Positions 1 through 7,102 of a stretch of 17,496 nucleotides of DNA are shown here, piece by piece. The position numbers and the translations under genes are program-made. Source of the DNA: Patescibacteria group bacterium (lineage in GTDB: Bacteria > Patescibacteriota > Minisyncoccia > Portnoybacterales > UBA2143). A model generated the notes under the pieces. It did not search any database, was not told the DNA's origin, and worked only from the letters and a program-made list of their open reading frames with translations. The first letter of the stretch is position 1. Each line of letters starts with the position of its first letter. The stretch is taken from contig JAHJQT010000014.1 of assembly GCA_018819085.1 (NCBI GenBank), positions 1 to 17,496 of the forward strand, given 5' to 3'.

Positions 1-1
1 C

Positions 2-2245
2 ATCATCTGGATTGGCTTAATTGCTATTCCTTTTACTCCTCTAATTATTGATGGGAGTTATTTTTTTCCTTTTATTGTTCCTAAAACATTGATTTTTAAA
101 ATTATTATTGAAGTGATGCTTTTGGCTTTCTTAGGATTAGCTGTTATTAAAAAAGAATATAGACCTAAAATAAATTTAGTTCTTATTATATCTTTTCTAT
201 ATATTATAGTAGTTTCTATTTCTTCGTTTTTAGCTGATAGCTTTTATTTTAGTTTCTGGAGTAATAATGAAAGAAGTGAAGGTATTATTCTATTATTACA
301 TCTATTTGCTTATTTATTCATTCTTTCTGGATTTTTACGTCAATTAAAAGATTGGCTGTTTCTTTTTGAAACCTCTTTTTTTAGCAGTTTGTTAGTTAGT
401 TTAATAGGTTTAGGTCAATATTTGGGTTATAACTGGATTGTAGCGTCTTCTGGTGGTTCAAGAATAACAGCTACTATTGGAAATGCAGGTTATGTTGCGG
501 GTTATTTAGTTTTTAATATTTTCTTTGGGATTCTTTTGATATTTTTAAGGAAAAATAAATATTTAAATTACTATTATATTATAGGAATCTTTTTGCAAAT
601 ATTTATTGTATTTAACACTTTAACGCGTGGTGGAATTATATCTTTAGCTTTCTCATTGATGGTTTTTATTGGTTACCTTGTTTTTTTTAGATATAGAAGT
701 AATAAATTAATTAGAAATTCTGGTATTATTGTATTGTTATTAGCAATCATTTTTACTGGTTTTGTATTTTTAAATAAAAAATCTGATTGGGTTTATAATA
801 ACAATGCTTTGAGGAGATTAACTAATATTTCTATTAGCGATACTACAGCTGAAAATCGTTTGGTAACTTGGAAAGGGGCCTATAATGGATTTAAAGAAAA
901 ACCTTTACTTGGTTATGGATATGAAAATTTCTATCAGGTATTTGATAAAAATTTTAATCCAGTAATTTATAGAAAAGCTGGTTCAGTAGTTTGGTTTGAT
1001 AGGGCTCATAATATGATTTTTGATAGATTAATCACAGGTGGCTTAATTGGCTTATTATTATATTTAAGTTTACTACTTCTTCCTTTAATTCTACTCTGGA
1101 AATATTTTCATAAAAACAAAACATCTAGTGGGTATTTTATTCCAGTTATTTTTACTTTGATTATAATGGCGTATTTTATACAGAACATGTTTATTTTTGA
1201 AGCATTAGTTACATACATACCCTTATTTATAGTTCTGGCTTTTATGTCTCAATTTTGCCTTTCATATTTTGATGATTTTTCAAAATCAAAAAAACCGTAT
1301 TTAATTTACTTAACATTGGGAATTATTTTATTTCTCCCTATAATATTTAGTTTTAATATAATACCGGCGTCAGCTAATAGGGAATTTATTAAGACTTTAA
1401 TTGAAGCAAAGCAGGGAGATTACAAAATCGCTTATTCTCAATTTATTAATGTTTTAGATAGAGAAACAGCTAATAATCAGGAATATCGTCAGCATTTTGG
1501 AGAATTTGTAACTGGATTAGTTGGCAACCCTCAAATTACAGATGAAGGTTGGTTAAATCAAGCAGCTATAAAAGTAGAACAAGAATTTGATAAGCAAATA
1601 GAAGAAAAACCTCTTAATACACGTAATTATTTAATGTTTATGAGGTTTTTAAATAAGACATATCAATTTAATGTTGAGCGTTTAAATAAAGCGCTAGAAT
1701 TGGGATATAAGGCGCTTGAGTTAAGTCCTACTAGGCCACAAATATATTATGAAATTGCTTATACACAAATTTATTTGGGTAAATATTACCAGTCATTAGG
1801 ACAAACAGAAAAAACAATACAGCTTTTTAATCGATCAGTAGGCAATATGCAGAAAGCGATTGATTTACAAGATAAAGTAATTGAATCATATACTAACATG
1901 GCGATGGTTCTATTCACGGTTGGTCGAGGAGAAGAAGTTCAATCTTATTTAGATAAAATGGATGAAATGGGAATAGATTATCGTCGAGTTGAGGCATTAG
2001 AAAGAATGGCTAATTCAGCTATTCGTTCAGAGAATTATGAATTTACGTTAAAGTTTTATGAAGAATTAACTATTCTTGTTCCTAATAATCCAGAATATTG
2101 GATTAGTTTAGCTTTGTCTTATGCTAATTTAGGAGAAAAAGAAAAAGCTATAGAAATAGCTGGAAAAGTTAAAGAATTCGGTGGAAATTATGCTGAGCAG
2201 TCAGAATTATTTATTCAAGATATTTTAGATGGAAAATACGACTGA
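2..2245 (+). CDS. O-antigen ligase/polymerase-like membrane protein with C-terminal TPRs (5' partial)
   Basis: Multi-pass membrane protein of the Wzy_C (O-antigen ligase/polymerase) superfamily; such proteins join or transfer lipid-linked glycan chains on the outer face of the membrane. The frame is open from position 2 with no stop, and the 29 codons before the TTG at 89 read like the family N-terminus (a FFPF..PK segment, then EYRPK), so the gene starts upstream of the window. Many hydrophobic helices cover roughly 2-1360. The Wzy_C core shows TRGG (about 626-637) and a periplasmic loop ending in DRAHN with Arg at 1001 and His at 1007, followed by a GG.IG helix, as in the family. From about 1700 the protein is soluble and helical, with TPR-like units near 1690-1800, 1840-1960 and 2020-2200. 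It ends with TGA, and no terminator is clear. Ligase, polymerase and protein oligosaccharyltransferase cannot be told apart from sequence. Sure of the superfamily, not of the acceptor. Confidence 0.85.
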   Translation: MIWIGLIAIPFTPLIIDGSYFFPFIVPKTLIFKIIIEVMLLAFLGLAVIKKEYRPKINLVLIISFLYIIVVSISSFLADSFYFSFWSNNERSEGIILLLHLFAYLFILSGFLRQLKDWLFLFETSFFSSLLVSLIGLGQYLGYNWIVASSGGSRITATIGNAGYVAGYLVFNIFFGILLIFLRKNKYLNYYYIIGIFLQIFIVFNTLTRGGIISLAFSLMVFIGYLVFFRYRSNKLIRNSGIIVLLLAIIFTGFVFLNKKSDWVYNNNALRRLTNISISDTTAENRLVTWKGAYNGFKEKPLLGYGYENFYQVFDKNFNPVIYRKAGSVVWFDRAHNMIFDRLITGGLIGLLLYLSLLLLPLILLWKYFHKNKTSSGYFIPVIFTLIIMAYFIQNMFIFEALVTYIPLFIVLAFMSQFCLSYFDDFSKSKKPYLIYLTLGIILFLPIIFSFNIIPASANREFIKTLIEAKQGDYKIAYSQFINVLDRETANNQEYRQHFGEFVTGLVGNPQITDEGWLNQAAIKVEQEFDKQIEEKPLNTRNYLMFMRFLNKTYQFNVERLNKALELGYKALELSPTRPQIYYEIAYTQIYLGKYYQSLGQTEKTIQLFNRSVGNMQKAIDLQDKVIESYTNMAMVLFTVGRGEEVQSYLDKMDEMGIDYRRVEALERMANSAIRSENYEFTLKFYEELTILVPNNPEYWISLALSYANLGEKEKAIEIAGKVKEFGGNYAEQSELFIQDILDGKYD

Positions 2246-2279
2246 TTAATAAAAAATAAGGTTTGTGGATAATATGCTC

Positions 2280-2307
2280 TTGACAAGCTCATAATATCTG
2301 ATAATAT
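2280..2307 (+). promoter_or_regulatory. Candidate sigma70-type promoter of the ATPase gene
   Basis: A perfect TTGACA at 2280-2285 is followed after 16 nt by TAATAT at 2302-2307 (4 of 6 to TATAAT). Transcription would begin near 2314, giving a leader of about 23 nt before the ATG at 2337. AGGA at 2314-2317 lies too far (19 nt) from the ATG to act as a normal ribosome binding site. The promoter would let the ATPase gene be expressed apart from the upstream gene. Predicted from sequence only. Confidence 0.5.
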
Positions 2308-2313
2308 GAGCTT
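2285..2313. promoter_or_regulatory. Palindromic candidate operator overlapping the promoter
   Basis: AAGCTCATA (2285-2293) and TATGAGCTT (2305-2313) form a perfect 9-bp inverted repeat around an 11-nt centre, covering the spacer and -10 box. The same half-site recurs nearby: GATAATATGCTC at 2268-2279, GATAATATGAGC at 2300-2311, the inverted GCTCATAATATC at 2287-2298, and TATGAGC at 2336-2342 over the start codon. AAATAATTATTT at 2321-2332 is a further perfect palindrome. The arrangement suits a dimeric repressor, possibly autoregulation. It is not a good terminator, since no T tract follows the stem directly. Confidence 0.4.
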
Positions 2314-2336
2314 AGGAATTAAATAATTATTTTTTT

Positions 2337-3548
2337 ATGAGCATTATAAGAGATCTGACTATTAAAATTAAAAAAGAAATTAATAATGATGAAATAATAT
2401 TAGTTGTTGGTCCAAGGCAAGCAGGTAAAACAACTATTTTACATCAAATAGAAGATTTTATTAAAGAAAAAAACGATACGGTTCATTTTTTAAATTTAGA
2501 AGACTATGAATATCTTGCTTTATTAAAAGAATCACCTAAGAATCTTTTTAAAATATTTCCTTTTGATTTAAAGAAAAAAACATACGTTTTGATTGATGAG
2601 GTTCAATATCTTGATAATCCTACCAATTTTTTAAAATATTTTTATGATGAATATAGAGGAAGAATAAAAATTATTACGACTGGTTCTTCTGCTTTTTATC
2701 TTGATCGTAGATTTAAAGATTCTTTAGTGGGGCGTAAAAAGATTTTTAGATTATTAACTTTATCTTTCAAGGAGTTTTTAAGATTCAAGAATGAAGAAGA
2801 CTTAATTAAGCAAAATTTTAATAAAATTAGTTTGTCCGAAAAAAAGAAAATTAATTCATATTATCGTGAGTATTTAATTTATGGAGGATATCCAAAGGTT
2901 GTTTTGTCAGATTTATCTCAGAAAAAAGAAGTTTTAGAGGATTTGGCGTATTCTTATATAAAAAAGGATATTTTTGAAGCTAATATTAAACAAGAAGAAG
3001 TATTTTATAATCTAATGAGAATTCTATCTTCTCAAATTGGCAATTTAGTTAATAGTTCTGAAATTGCTTCAACTTTAAGAGTATCTCGTTCAACAATAGA
3101 AGATTATTTATCTCTTATGGAAAGGTCTTTTCATATTAGATTAATTCATCCTTTTTATAAAAATTTAAGGAAAGAAATTACTAAAATGCCAAAAGTCTAT
3201 TTTTTAGATTTAGGATTAAGAAATTTTTTATTGAAAAATTTAGATCAATTTGATTTGCGTGAAGATAAAGGACAAATATTAGAAAATGTTTTGTACAGAG
3301 AATTATTAGAAAAATATAATTTTTCAGAAATAAAATTTTGGCGAACTATTCAAAAACATGAAGTTGATTTTATAATTAGAGAAGAGATAGCTTATGAAGT
3401 TAAGGTGAATTCAGGAAAATTTAATAAAAATAGATATAAAAAATTTATTGAGACCTATCCTGAAATAGAATTTAATGTTGTTACAATAGATAAATCAAAA
3501 GAAAAAATTAGTAATATTCCAATTATTGATATTTGGCAGTTAATATAA
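2337..3548 (+). CDS. AAA+ ATPase with C-terminal DUF4143 domain
   Basis: Predicted P-loop ATPase of the AAA_14/DUF4143 family, 403 residues, the usual length. Residues 20-150 form the AAA core: Walker A GPRQAGKTT (25-33), Walker B VLIDEVQYL (84-92) and sensor-like TTGSS (114-118). A winged-helix-like part follows at about 225-270 (SSEIASTLRVSRSTIEDYL). The C-terminal DUF4143 domain holds DLGLRNFLL (291-299) and a PD-(D/E)XK-like trio, Asp344, Glu354 and Lys356, in the EVDFII...YEVKVN segment. The cellular role of the family is not established; it is very common in CPR bacteria and archaea, often as a lone gene, and nothing links it to glycan synthesis. The ATG at 2337 is the natural start; no Shine-Dalgarno sequence lies at normal distance. 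Its 3' end overlaps the convergent glycosyltransferase by 9 nt. It may be an accessory insertion in the locus. Confidence 0.92.
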   Translation: MSIIRDLTIKIKKEINNDEIILVVGPRQAGKTTILHQIEDFIKEKNDTVHFLNLEDYEYLALLKESPKNLFKIFPFDLKKKTYVLIDEVQYLDNPTNFLKYFYDEYRGRIKIITTGSSAFYLDRRFKDSLVGRKKIFRLLTLSFKEFLRFKNEEDLIKQNFNKISLSEKKKINSYYREYLIYGGYPKVVLSDLSQKKEVLEDLAYSYIKKDIFEANIKQEEVFYNLMRILSSQIGNLVNSSEIASTLRVSRSTIEDYLSLMERSFHIRLIHPFYKNLRKEITKMPKVYFLDLGLRNFLLKNLDQFDLREDKGQILENVLYRELLEKYNFSEIKFWRTIQKHEVDFIIREEIAYEVKVNSGKFNKNRYKKFIETYPEIEFNVVTIDKSKEKISNIPIIDIWQLI

Positions 3549-4718
3549 TTCTTTTGTCTCTTTTATCATTTTTTCTAAAGTAAATTCTTGTTCTGCTTTT
3601 TGTTTAGCTTTTTGCGTCATTCCTAGATATTTTTCTGGACTATTAATAAGTTCAAGTATTTTCTCAGCCAATATCTGGCTGTTTTTTGGTTCTATTAAAA
3701 TACCATTAACATTATTTTTAATCATTTCAGGCACACCGCCGACATTAGTTGCTATAATAGGAACTTCTGCAATCATAGCTTCAATTATTGTATAAGGCAA
3801 TCCCTCTTTAAGAGATGGCAGAATAAAAATATCAAATGCTTTTAAATAATTAACCGCATTAGGAATAAATTCAATTAAATGTATATTCTTTAATTTATTT
3901 TTTTCAATAAATTTTATTAATTTTTCTTTATCTGGATTTTCACCACTACCTATTAAAATTAGATCAAAGTTTTTATTTATTTTTTTAACTGCTTCTAAAA
4001 GATAAATCAATCCCTTATTACTAGTCCATTCTGCAATAGTTCCAATTACTAACGGAGAGGTCTTACCCTCCTTCGCTAAAGCTTTGGAGGACAAGTTTAT
4101 TAATTTATTTTGAGCTTCTTCTTTTGAAAGAAAATTAATATTTTTAATATTAATTCCATTATGAATAGTAATTAACTTTTCTTCTGGAGCAATATTATTT
4201 TCTATTGCGATTTTACGATCATATTCAGATACGCAGATTATTTTATCATAAAATACAGCAGTAATCTTACTAAATAATTTAATTAATCCTATTTTCCATT
4301 TTGATTTATCTTCAGCAAAAGCCCATCCATGAGCTGTAAAAATTAATTTAATTTTTTTGCCTATTAAAAGTTTGTAAATTAATCCGGCTATGCCAACAAT
4401 ACCGCCAGCTTTAGAGCTGTTAGCGTGAATAATATCAGGTTTAATTTGAAAAAATAGGGAAAGAATTTCAAATCCAGCCAAGAATTCTTTAAAAATATTA
4501 ACATTTCTTTGAAAACTGTTTATCTTATAATATGGTAATTCAGCTTGTTTGATTTTTTTAAAAAACTTACCTTTACCACCTGCCTCGTCGGCAGACGGGC
4601 CTGCAGCAATTGTAATATTAAACTCACCTGAAAGATTAGTTGACAGGTCATATACGTATTTAGCAGCTCCTCCCCAGACAGATTTAGTTATAATGTATAA
4701 AATTGATTTTTTATGCAT
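3540..4718 (-). CDS. GT4-family glycosyltransferase carrying two palindromic inserts
   Basis: Retaining GT-B glycosyltransferase, probably cytoplasmic, moving a sugar from a nucleotide donor onto a growing glycan. 392 residues with an N-terminal acceptor domain (WGGAAKYV at 15-22, TAHGWAF at 128-134, HNGI at 186-189) and a C-terminal donor domain (IGTIAEWTSNKGL at 225-237, LIGSGE at 255-260, and the E-X7-E pair Glu305/Glu313). Residues 41-50 (PSADEAGGKG) and 210-219 (SSKALAKEGK) are coded by GC-rich palindromic segments quite unlike the rest of this AT-rich gene, and seem to be in-frame insertions. The first sits in a surface loop after the first beta strands, the second in the linker between the two Rossmann domains, both tolerant places. 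It is the only minus-strand gene here, convergent with the ATPase gene and divergent from the next GT by just 22 nt. Acceptor and donor unknown. Confidence 0.92.
   Translation of the reverse strand: MHKKSILYIITKSVWGGAAKYVYDLSTNLSGEFNITIAAGPSADEAGGKGKFFKKIKQAELPYYKINSFQRNVNIFKEFLAGFEILSLFFQIKPDIIHANSSKAGGIVGIAGLIYKLLIGKKIKLIFTAHGWAFAEDKSKWKIGLIKLFSKITAVFYDKIICVSEYDRKIAIENNIAPEEKLITIHNGINIKNINFLSKEEAQNKLINLSSKALAKEGKTSPLVIGTIAEWTSNKGLIYLLEAVKKINKNFDLILIGSGENPDKEKLIKFIEKNKLKNIHLIEFIPNAVNYLKAFDIFILPSLKEGLPYTIIEAMIAEVPIIATNVGGVPEMIKNNVNGILIEPKNSQILAEKILELINSPEKYLGMTQKAKQKAEQEFTLEKMIKETKELY
4066..4091. repeat. GC-rich palindromic element inside the minus-strand GT gene (linker copy)
   Basis: CCTCC (4067-4071) and GGAGG (4086-4090) bracket a centre that includes the perfect 8-bp palindrome AAAGCTTT (4078-4085). 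The segment is far richer in GC than its surroundings. On the coding (minus) strand it reads in frame as about residues 210-219 (SSKALAKEGK), in the interdomain linker. From memory, near-identical strings recur in Parcubacteria-type genomes, but I could not search. Confidence 0.6.
4576..4607. repeat. GC-rich palindromic element inside the minus-strand GT gene (N-terminal copy)
   Basis: CGTC (4586-4589) and GACG (4594-4597) pair around GGCA, extended by a wobble pair at 4585/4598 and a C-G pair at 4584/4599. Further out the arms match only partly, as if one arm had decayed. The GC content stands out sharply from the flanks. On the coding strand it supplies about residues 38-48, including PSADEAG, without breaking the frame. 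Family membership is inferred, not searched. Confidence 0.55.
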
Positions 4719-4731
4719 TTTATAGTATATT
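4703..4731 (+). promoter_or_regulatory. Candidate promoter for the 4741 gene, inside the divergent GT's 5' end
   Basis: TTGATT (4703-4708, 4 of 6 to consensus) and TATATT (4726-4731, 5 of 6) are separated by 17 nt. Initiation would fall at about 4738, leaving almost no leader before the ATG at 4741, consistent with a leaderless message and with the lack of a Shine-Dalgarno sequence. A weaker mirror-image pair (TTGATT at 4755-4750 and TAATAT at 4733-4728 on the minus strand, 16-nt spacer) could serve the divergent gene. Confidence 0.35.
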
Positions 4732-4740
4732 AGACCATAT

Positions 4741-5862
4741 ATGGCTAATAATCAACCCAAAAAGGTTTTAATATTTTCAACTGCTTACTTACCATTAGTA
4801 GGTGGAGTTGAAATAGCAGTTGATGAGATTACTAAAAGATTGCCAGGTTGGCAGTTTGATTTAATTACTGCAAAAATACAGAAAGGATTAAAAGAAGAAG
4901 AAAGAATTAATAATGTTAATATTTATAGGGTTGGTTTTGGATTTAATTTTGACAAATATCTTTTGCCTTTTTTAGGATTAATAAAAGCTAAGAAATTAGA
5001 AAAGAAAAACAACTATAACTTAACTTGGTCTATTATGGCTTCTTTTGGTGGATTCTTGGGATTACGTTTTAAAAAGAAATATCCTAATAAAAAATGGCTT
5101 TTGACTCTACAAGAAGGAGATACTCCTGAACATATTTTAGAAAGAGTTGGTATTTTTAAAAAATGGTTTTACCAGATTTTTGAAAAAGCAGATTATTTTC
5201 AAGCAATTAGTAGCTTCTTATATAATTGGGCTATAGGCAATGGAATTAAAACAGGAGAAGTTATTCCTAATGGAGTTGATTTAGAAATATTTAGACCCAA
5301 AGAAAAAATAGAAAATAAAAACGAGAAAATTATATTAACTGTTTCTCGATTAGTTAAGAAGAACGGAATTGATGATTTAATAAAAGCAGGACAATATTTA
5401 CATTTTCCTTTTAAGATAATAATTATTGGTACTGGGCCAGATGAAGAAAAACTTAAAAAATTAGTAAAAGAAAAAGGACTTGAAGATAAGATTATATTCA
5501 AAGGTCAAGTTAAATACGATGAATTGCCAGAATATTATGCTTCAACTGATGTTTTTGTAAGGCCATCACTATCAGAGGGCTTAGGTAATGTTTTTTTAGA
5601 GGCTATGGCGTGTGGTTTGCCAGTAATTGGAACAGAAGTTGGTGGTATTCCAGATTTTTTAAAAGATAAAGAAACTGGTTTGTTTTGCAGAACAAATAAT
5701 CCTCAAGATATTGCAGATAAAATAAAGGAAATTTTAGAAGACAATAATTTAAGAAATTATTTAATAAAAAATGGATTAGAGCTAGTTAAAGAAAAATATA
5801 GTTGGGATAACATCACTTCTCAAATAGAAACCATCTATTTAAAACTTATTAATGAAAAATAA
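4741..5862 (+). CDS. GT4-family glycosyltransferase
   Basis: 373-residue GT-B glycosyltransferase with a complete set of family motifs. These are the N-terminal glycine loop in STAYLPLVGGVE (13-24), PNGVD (176-180) at the domain junction, VSRLVKKNGIDDLI (201-214, the Arg/Lys donor-phosphate region, with NG where most members have KG), IIGTGPDEEKLK (228-239), and the E-X7-E motif with Glu279 and Glu287 in SEGLGNVFLEAM. No signal peptide or membrane helix, so it should act at the inner face of the membrane, adding a hexose-type sugar from a nucleotide donor; sugar identity cannot be read. The ATG at 4741 lies 22 nt from the divergent GT start and has no Shine-Dalgarno sequence. Its last 11 nt overlap the next GT gene, which suggests coupled translation. 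Confidence 0.94.
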   Translation: MANNQPKKVLIFSTAYLPLVGGVEIAVDEITKRLPGWQFDLITAKIQKGLKEEERINNVNIYRVGFGFNFDKYLLPFLGLIKAKKLEKKNNYNLTWSIMASFGGFLGLRFKKKYPNKKWLLTLQEGDTPEHILERVGIFKKWFYQIFEKADYFQAISSFLYNWAIGNGIKTGEVIPNGVDLEIFRPKEKIENKNEKIILTVSRLVKKNGIDDLIKAGQYLHFPFKIIIIGTGPDEEKLKKLVKEKGLEDKIIFKGQVKYDELPEYYASTDVFVRPSLSEGLGNVFLEAMACGLPVIGTEVGGIPDFLKDKETGLFCRTNNPQDIADKIKEILEDNNLRNYLIKNGLELVKEKYSWDNITSQIETIYLKLINEK

Positions 5863-7012
5863 AAGAATCTTAATTTTAACTGGAGTTTTTTTAAAAGGCA
5901 TTGGTGGACCACCAACTTTATTAAAAGCGCTTAATAAGGAATTAATTGATTATGGCTATCAAGTTAAAGTTCTAACTTTTGGTAGTAGATCTGAAGCTAA
6001 AGATTATCCTTATCCAGTTAAAACAGTATCTAATAGCTGGCCTTCTTTTCTTAAGAGCTTTATTTATCTAATTAAAGGATTAATTTTAGGATTCAGAACA
6101 GATATTATATATAATCAAGATTTATACACTCCTGGTTTTACTGGTTTAATTATTAAAAAGATTTTGAATAAGAAATTAGTTACTAGATTTGTTGGCGATT
6201 CAGCTTGGGAGATTGCTTTAAATAAGGGAGAGACAACTGATGATATTATGGATTTTCAGACAAATAAATATTCTAAGTTGATAGAAAGACGAAAAAAAGC
6301 AAGAAAAAAAATATTAGAGAATTCAGATAAAGTTATTGTAGTTAGTTATTTTCTTAAGAAATTAGCTATTAAAATTGGTATTCCAGAAGAAAAAATTAAA
6401 GTGATATATAATTCTATTGATTTTTTAGATATAGAGAATGATTTAACAGTTGATTTAAAAGAAGAATTAAATATTACTGGCAAAGTTATTTTAACTAATG
6501 CACGTTTAACTCCCTGGAAAGGAGTTGATATGTTAATTAAAATAATGCCAAAACTTATTAAGAAATATGAAAATATTAAGTTTATTATTATCAGTGAAGG
6601 TCCAGAAAGAAAAAATTTAGAAAAATTAGCTGTTGATTTAGATGTAGAAGAACATGTTTTTTTTGCAGGTAGAGTTAGTCGTGAATTGGTTGTGGAATAT
6701 TTGAAAATATCAGATGTATTTGTTTTAAATACTAATTATGAAGGAATGTCTCATGTTCTTTTAGAAGCAATGAAAGTAGGAACACCTATTATTACTACTA
6801 AAGCAGGAGGTAATCCAGAAACTATTAAAGATAAAGAAACTGGTCTATTAGTTGATTATCGTGATAAAGAACAATGGATTAATGCTATTATTCAAATTTT
6901 AGATAATTCAGATTTAGCTGAAAAATTAATTAATAATGCAAAAGAAGATTTAAAGAGATTTAATTGGGATAATTTAGTTAAAGAAACAATAAAAGTTTTT
7001 GAAAATATATAG
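5852..7012 (+). CDS. GT4-family glycosyltransferase
   Basis: 386-residue GT-B glycosyltransferase. Visible motifs: LKGIGGPPTLLKAL (14-27) for the N-terminal glycine loop, YNSID (186-190) at the interdomain hinge, TNARLTPWKGVDMLI (215-229) with Arg218 and Lys223 for the donor phosphates, SEGPERKNLE (248-257), and E-X7-E with Glu297 and Glu305 in YEGMSHVLLEAM. The start overlaps the upstream GT by 11 nt and no Shine-Dalgarno sequence precedes it, so it is probably read by reinitiation. It is the last gene before the 24-bp inverted repeat: the left arm of that stem begins in its final sense codon and includes its TAG stop. Likely cytoplasmic and acting in sequence with the preceding GT. Sugar specificity unknown. 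Confidence 0.94.
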   Translation: MKNKRILILTGVFLKGIGGPPTLLKALNKELIDYGYQVKVLTFGSRSEAKDYPYPVKTVSNSWPSFLKSFIYLIKGLILGFRTDIIYNQDLYTPGFTGLIIKKILNKKLVTRFVGDSAWEIALNKGETTDDIMDFQTNKYSKLIERRKKARKKILENSDKVIVVSYFLKKLAIKIGIPEEKIKVIYNSIDFLDIENDLTVDLKEELNITGKVILTNARLTPWKGVDMLIKIMPKLIKKYENIKFIIISEGPERKNLEKLAVDLDVEEHVFFAGRVSRELVVEYLKISDVFVLNTNYEGMSHVLLEAMKVGTPIITTKAGGNPETIKDKETGLLVDYRDKEQWINAIIQILDNSDLAEKLINNAKEDLKRFNWDNLVKETIKVFENI

Positions 7013-7090
7013 CTTATTATTTTACTTTTTTTCGCGCTTTACCCTAAAGGGCTCCGACGCGTCTTCAAAAAAGCAAAATAATAAGCTATA
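7008..7090. repeat. 24-bp near-perfect inverted repeat with GC-rich structured loop
   Basis: Arms 7008-7031 and 7067-7090 pair over 24 bp with one mismatch (A7024 against C7074). The AT-only style of the arms contrasts with a 35-nt GC-rich loop (7032-7066) that can fold again: CGCG 7033-7036 with CGCG 7058-7061, and CTTTA 7037-7041 with TAAAG 7045-7049; GACGCGTC at 7056-7063 is itself palindromic. It fills nearly all of the gap between two genes. It may end or protect the upstream transcript, or be a small palindromic mobile repeat. No T tract follows the right arm, so it is not a standard intrinsic terminator. Confidence 0.85.
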
Positions 7091-7092
7091 AA
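7064..7092 (+). promoter_or_regulatory. Weak candidate promoter for the ten-gene chain
   Basis: TTCAAA (7064-7069, 4 of 6 to TTGACA) and TATAAA (7087-7092, 5 of 6 to TATAAT) with a 17-nt spacer, pointing to initiation near 7099 and a nearly leaderless message for the ATG at 7103. It lies mostly in the right arm of the inverted repeat, so hairpin formation in the DNA or read-through RNA could affect it. In such AT-rich sequence chance matches are common. Confidence 0.25.
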
Positions 7093-7102
7093 TTAAGTTT
7101 TT

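Noticed and set aside
89..91. TTG as start of the O-antigen ligase-like gene
   Set aside because: The frame is open back to position 2 and the upstream residues (FFPF..PK) look like the family N-terminus, so the gene is cut by the window edge.
2285..2313. Inverted repeat as an intrinsic terminator of the first gene
   Set aside because: The stem is AT-rich and the T run (2330-2336) lies about 16 nt beyond it; the overlap with TTGACA/TAATAT fits an operator better.
5199..5501. Minus-strand ORF of 100 codons
   Set aside because: Lies wholly inside the GT4 gene at 4741-5862, has no recognisable domain, and is rich in Ser/Phe/Ile as expected for an antisense shadow.
7008..7090. Classical rho-independent terminator
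   Set aside because: No T tract directly follows the right arm on the plus strand; termination is possible but not in the textbook form, so it was listed as a repeat.
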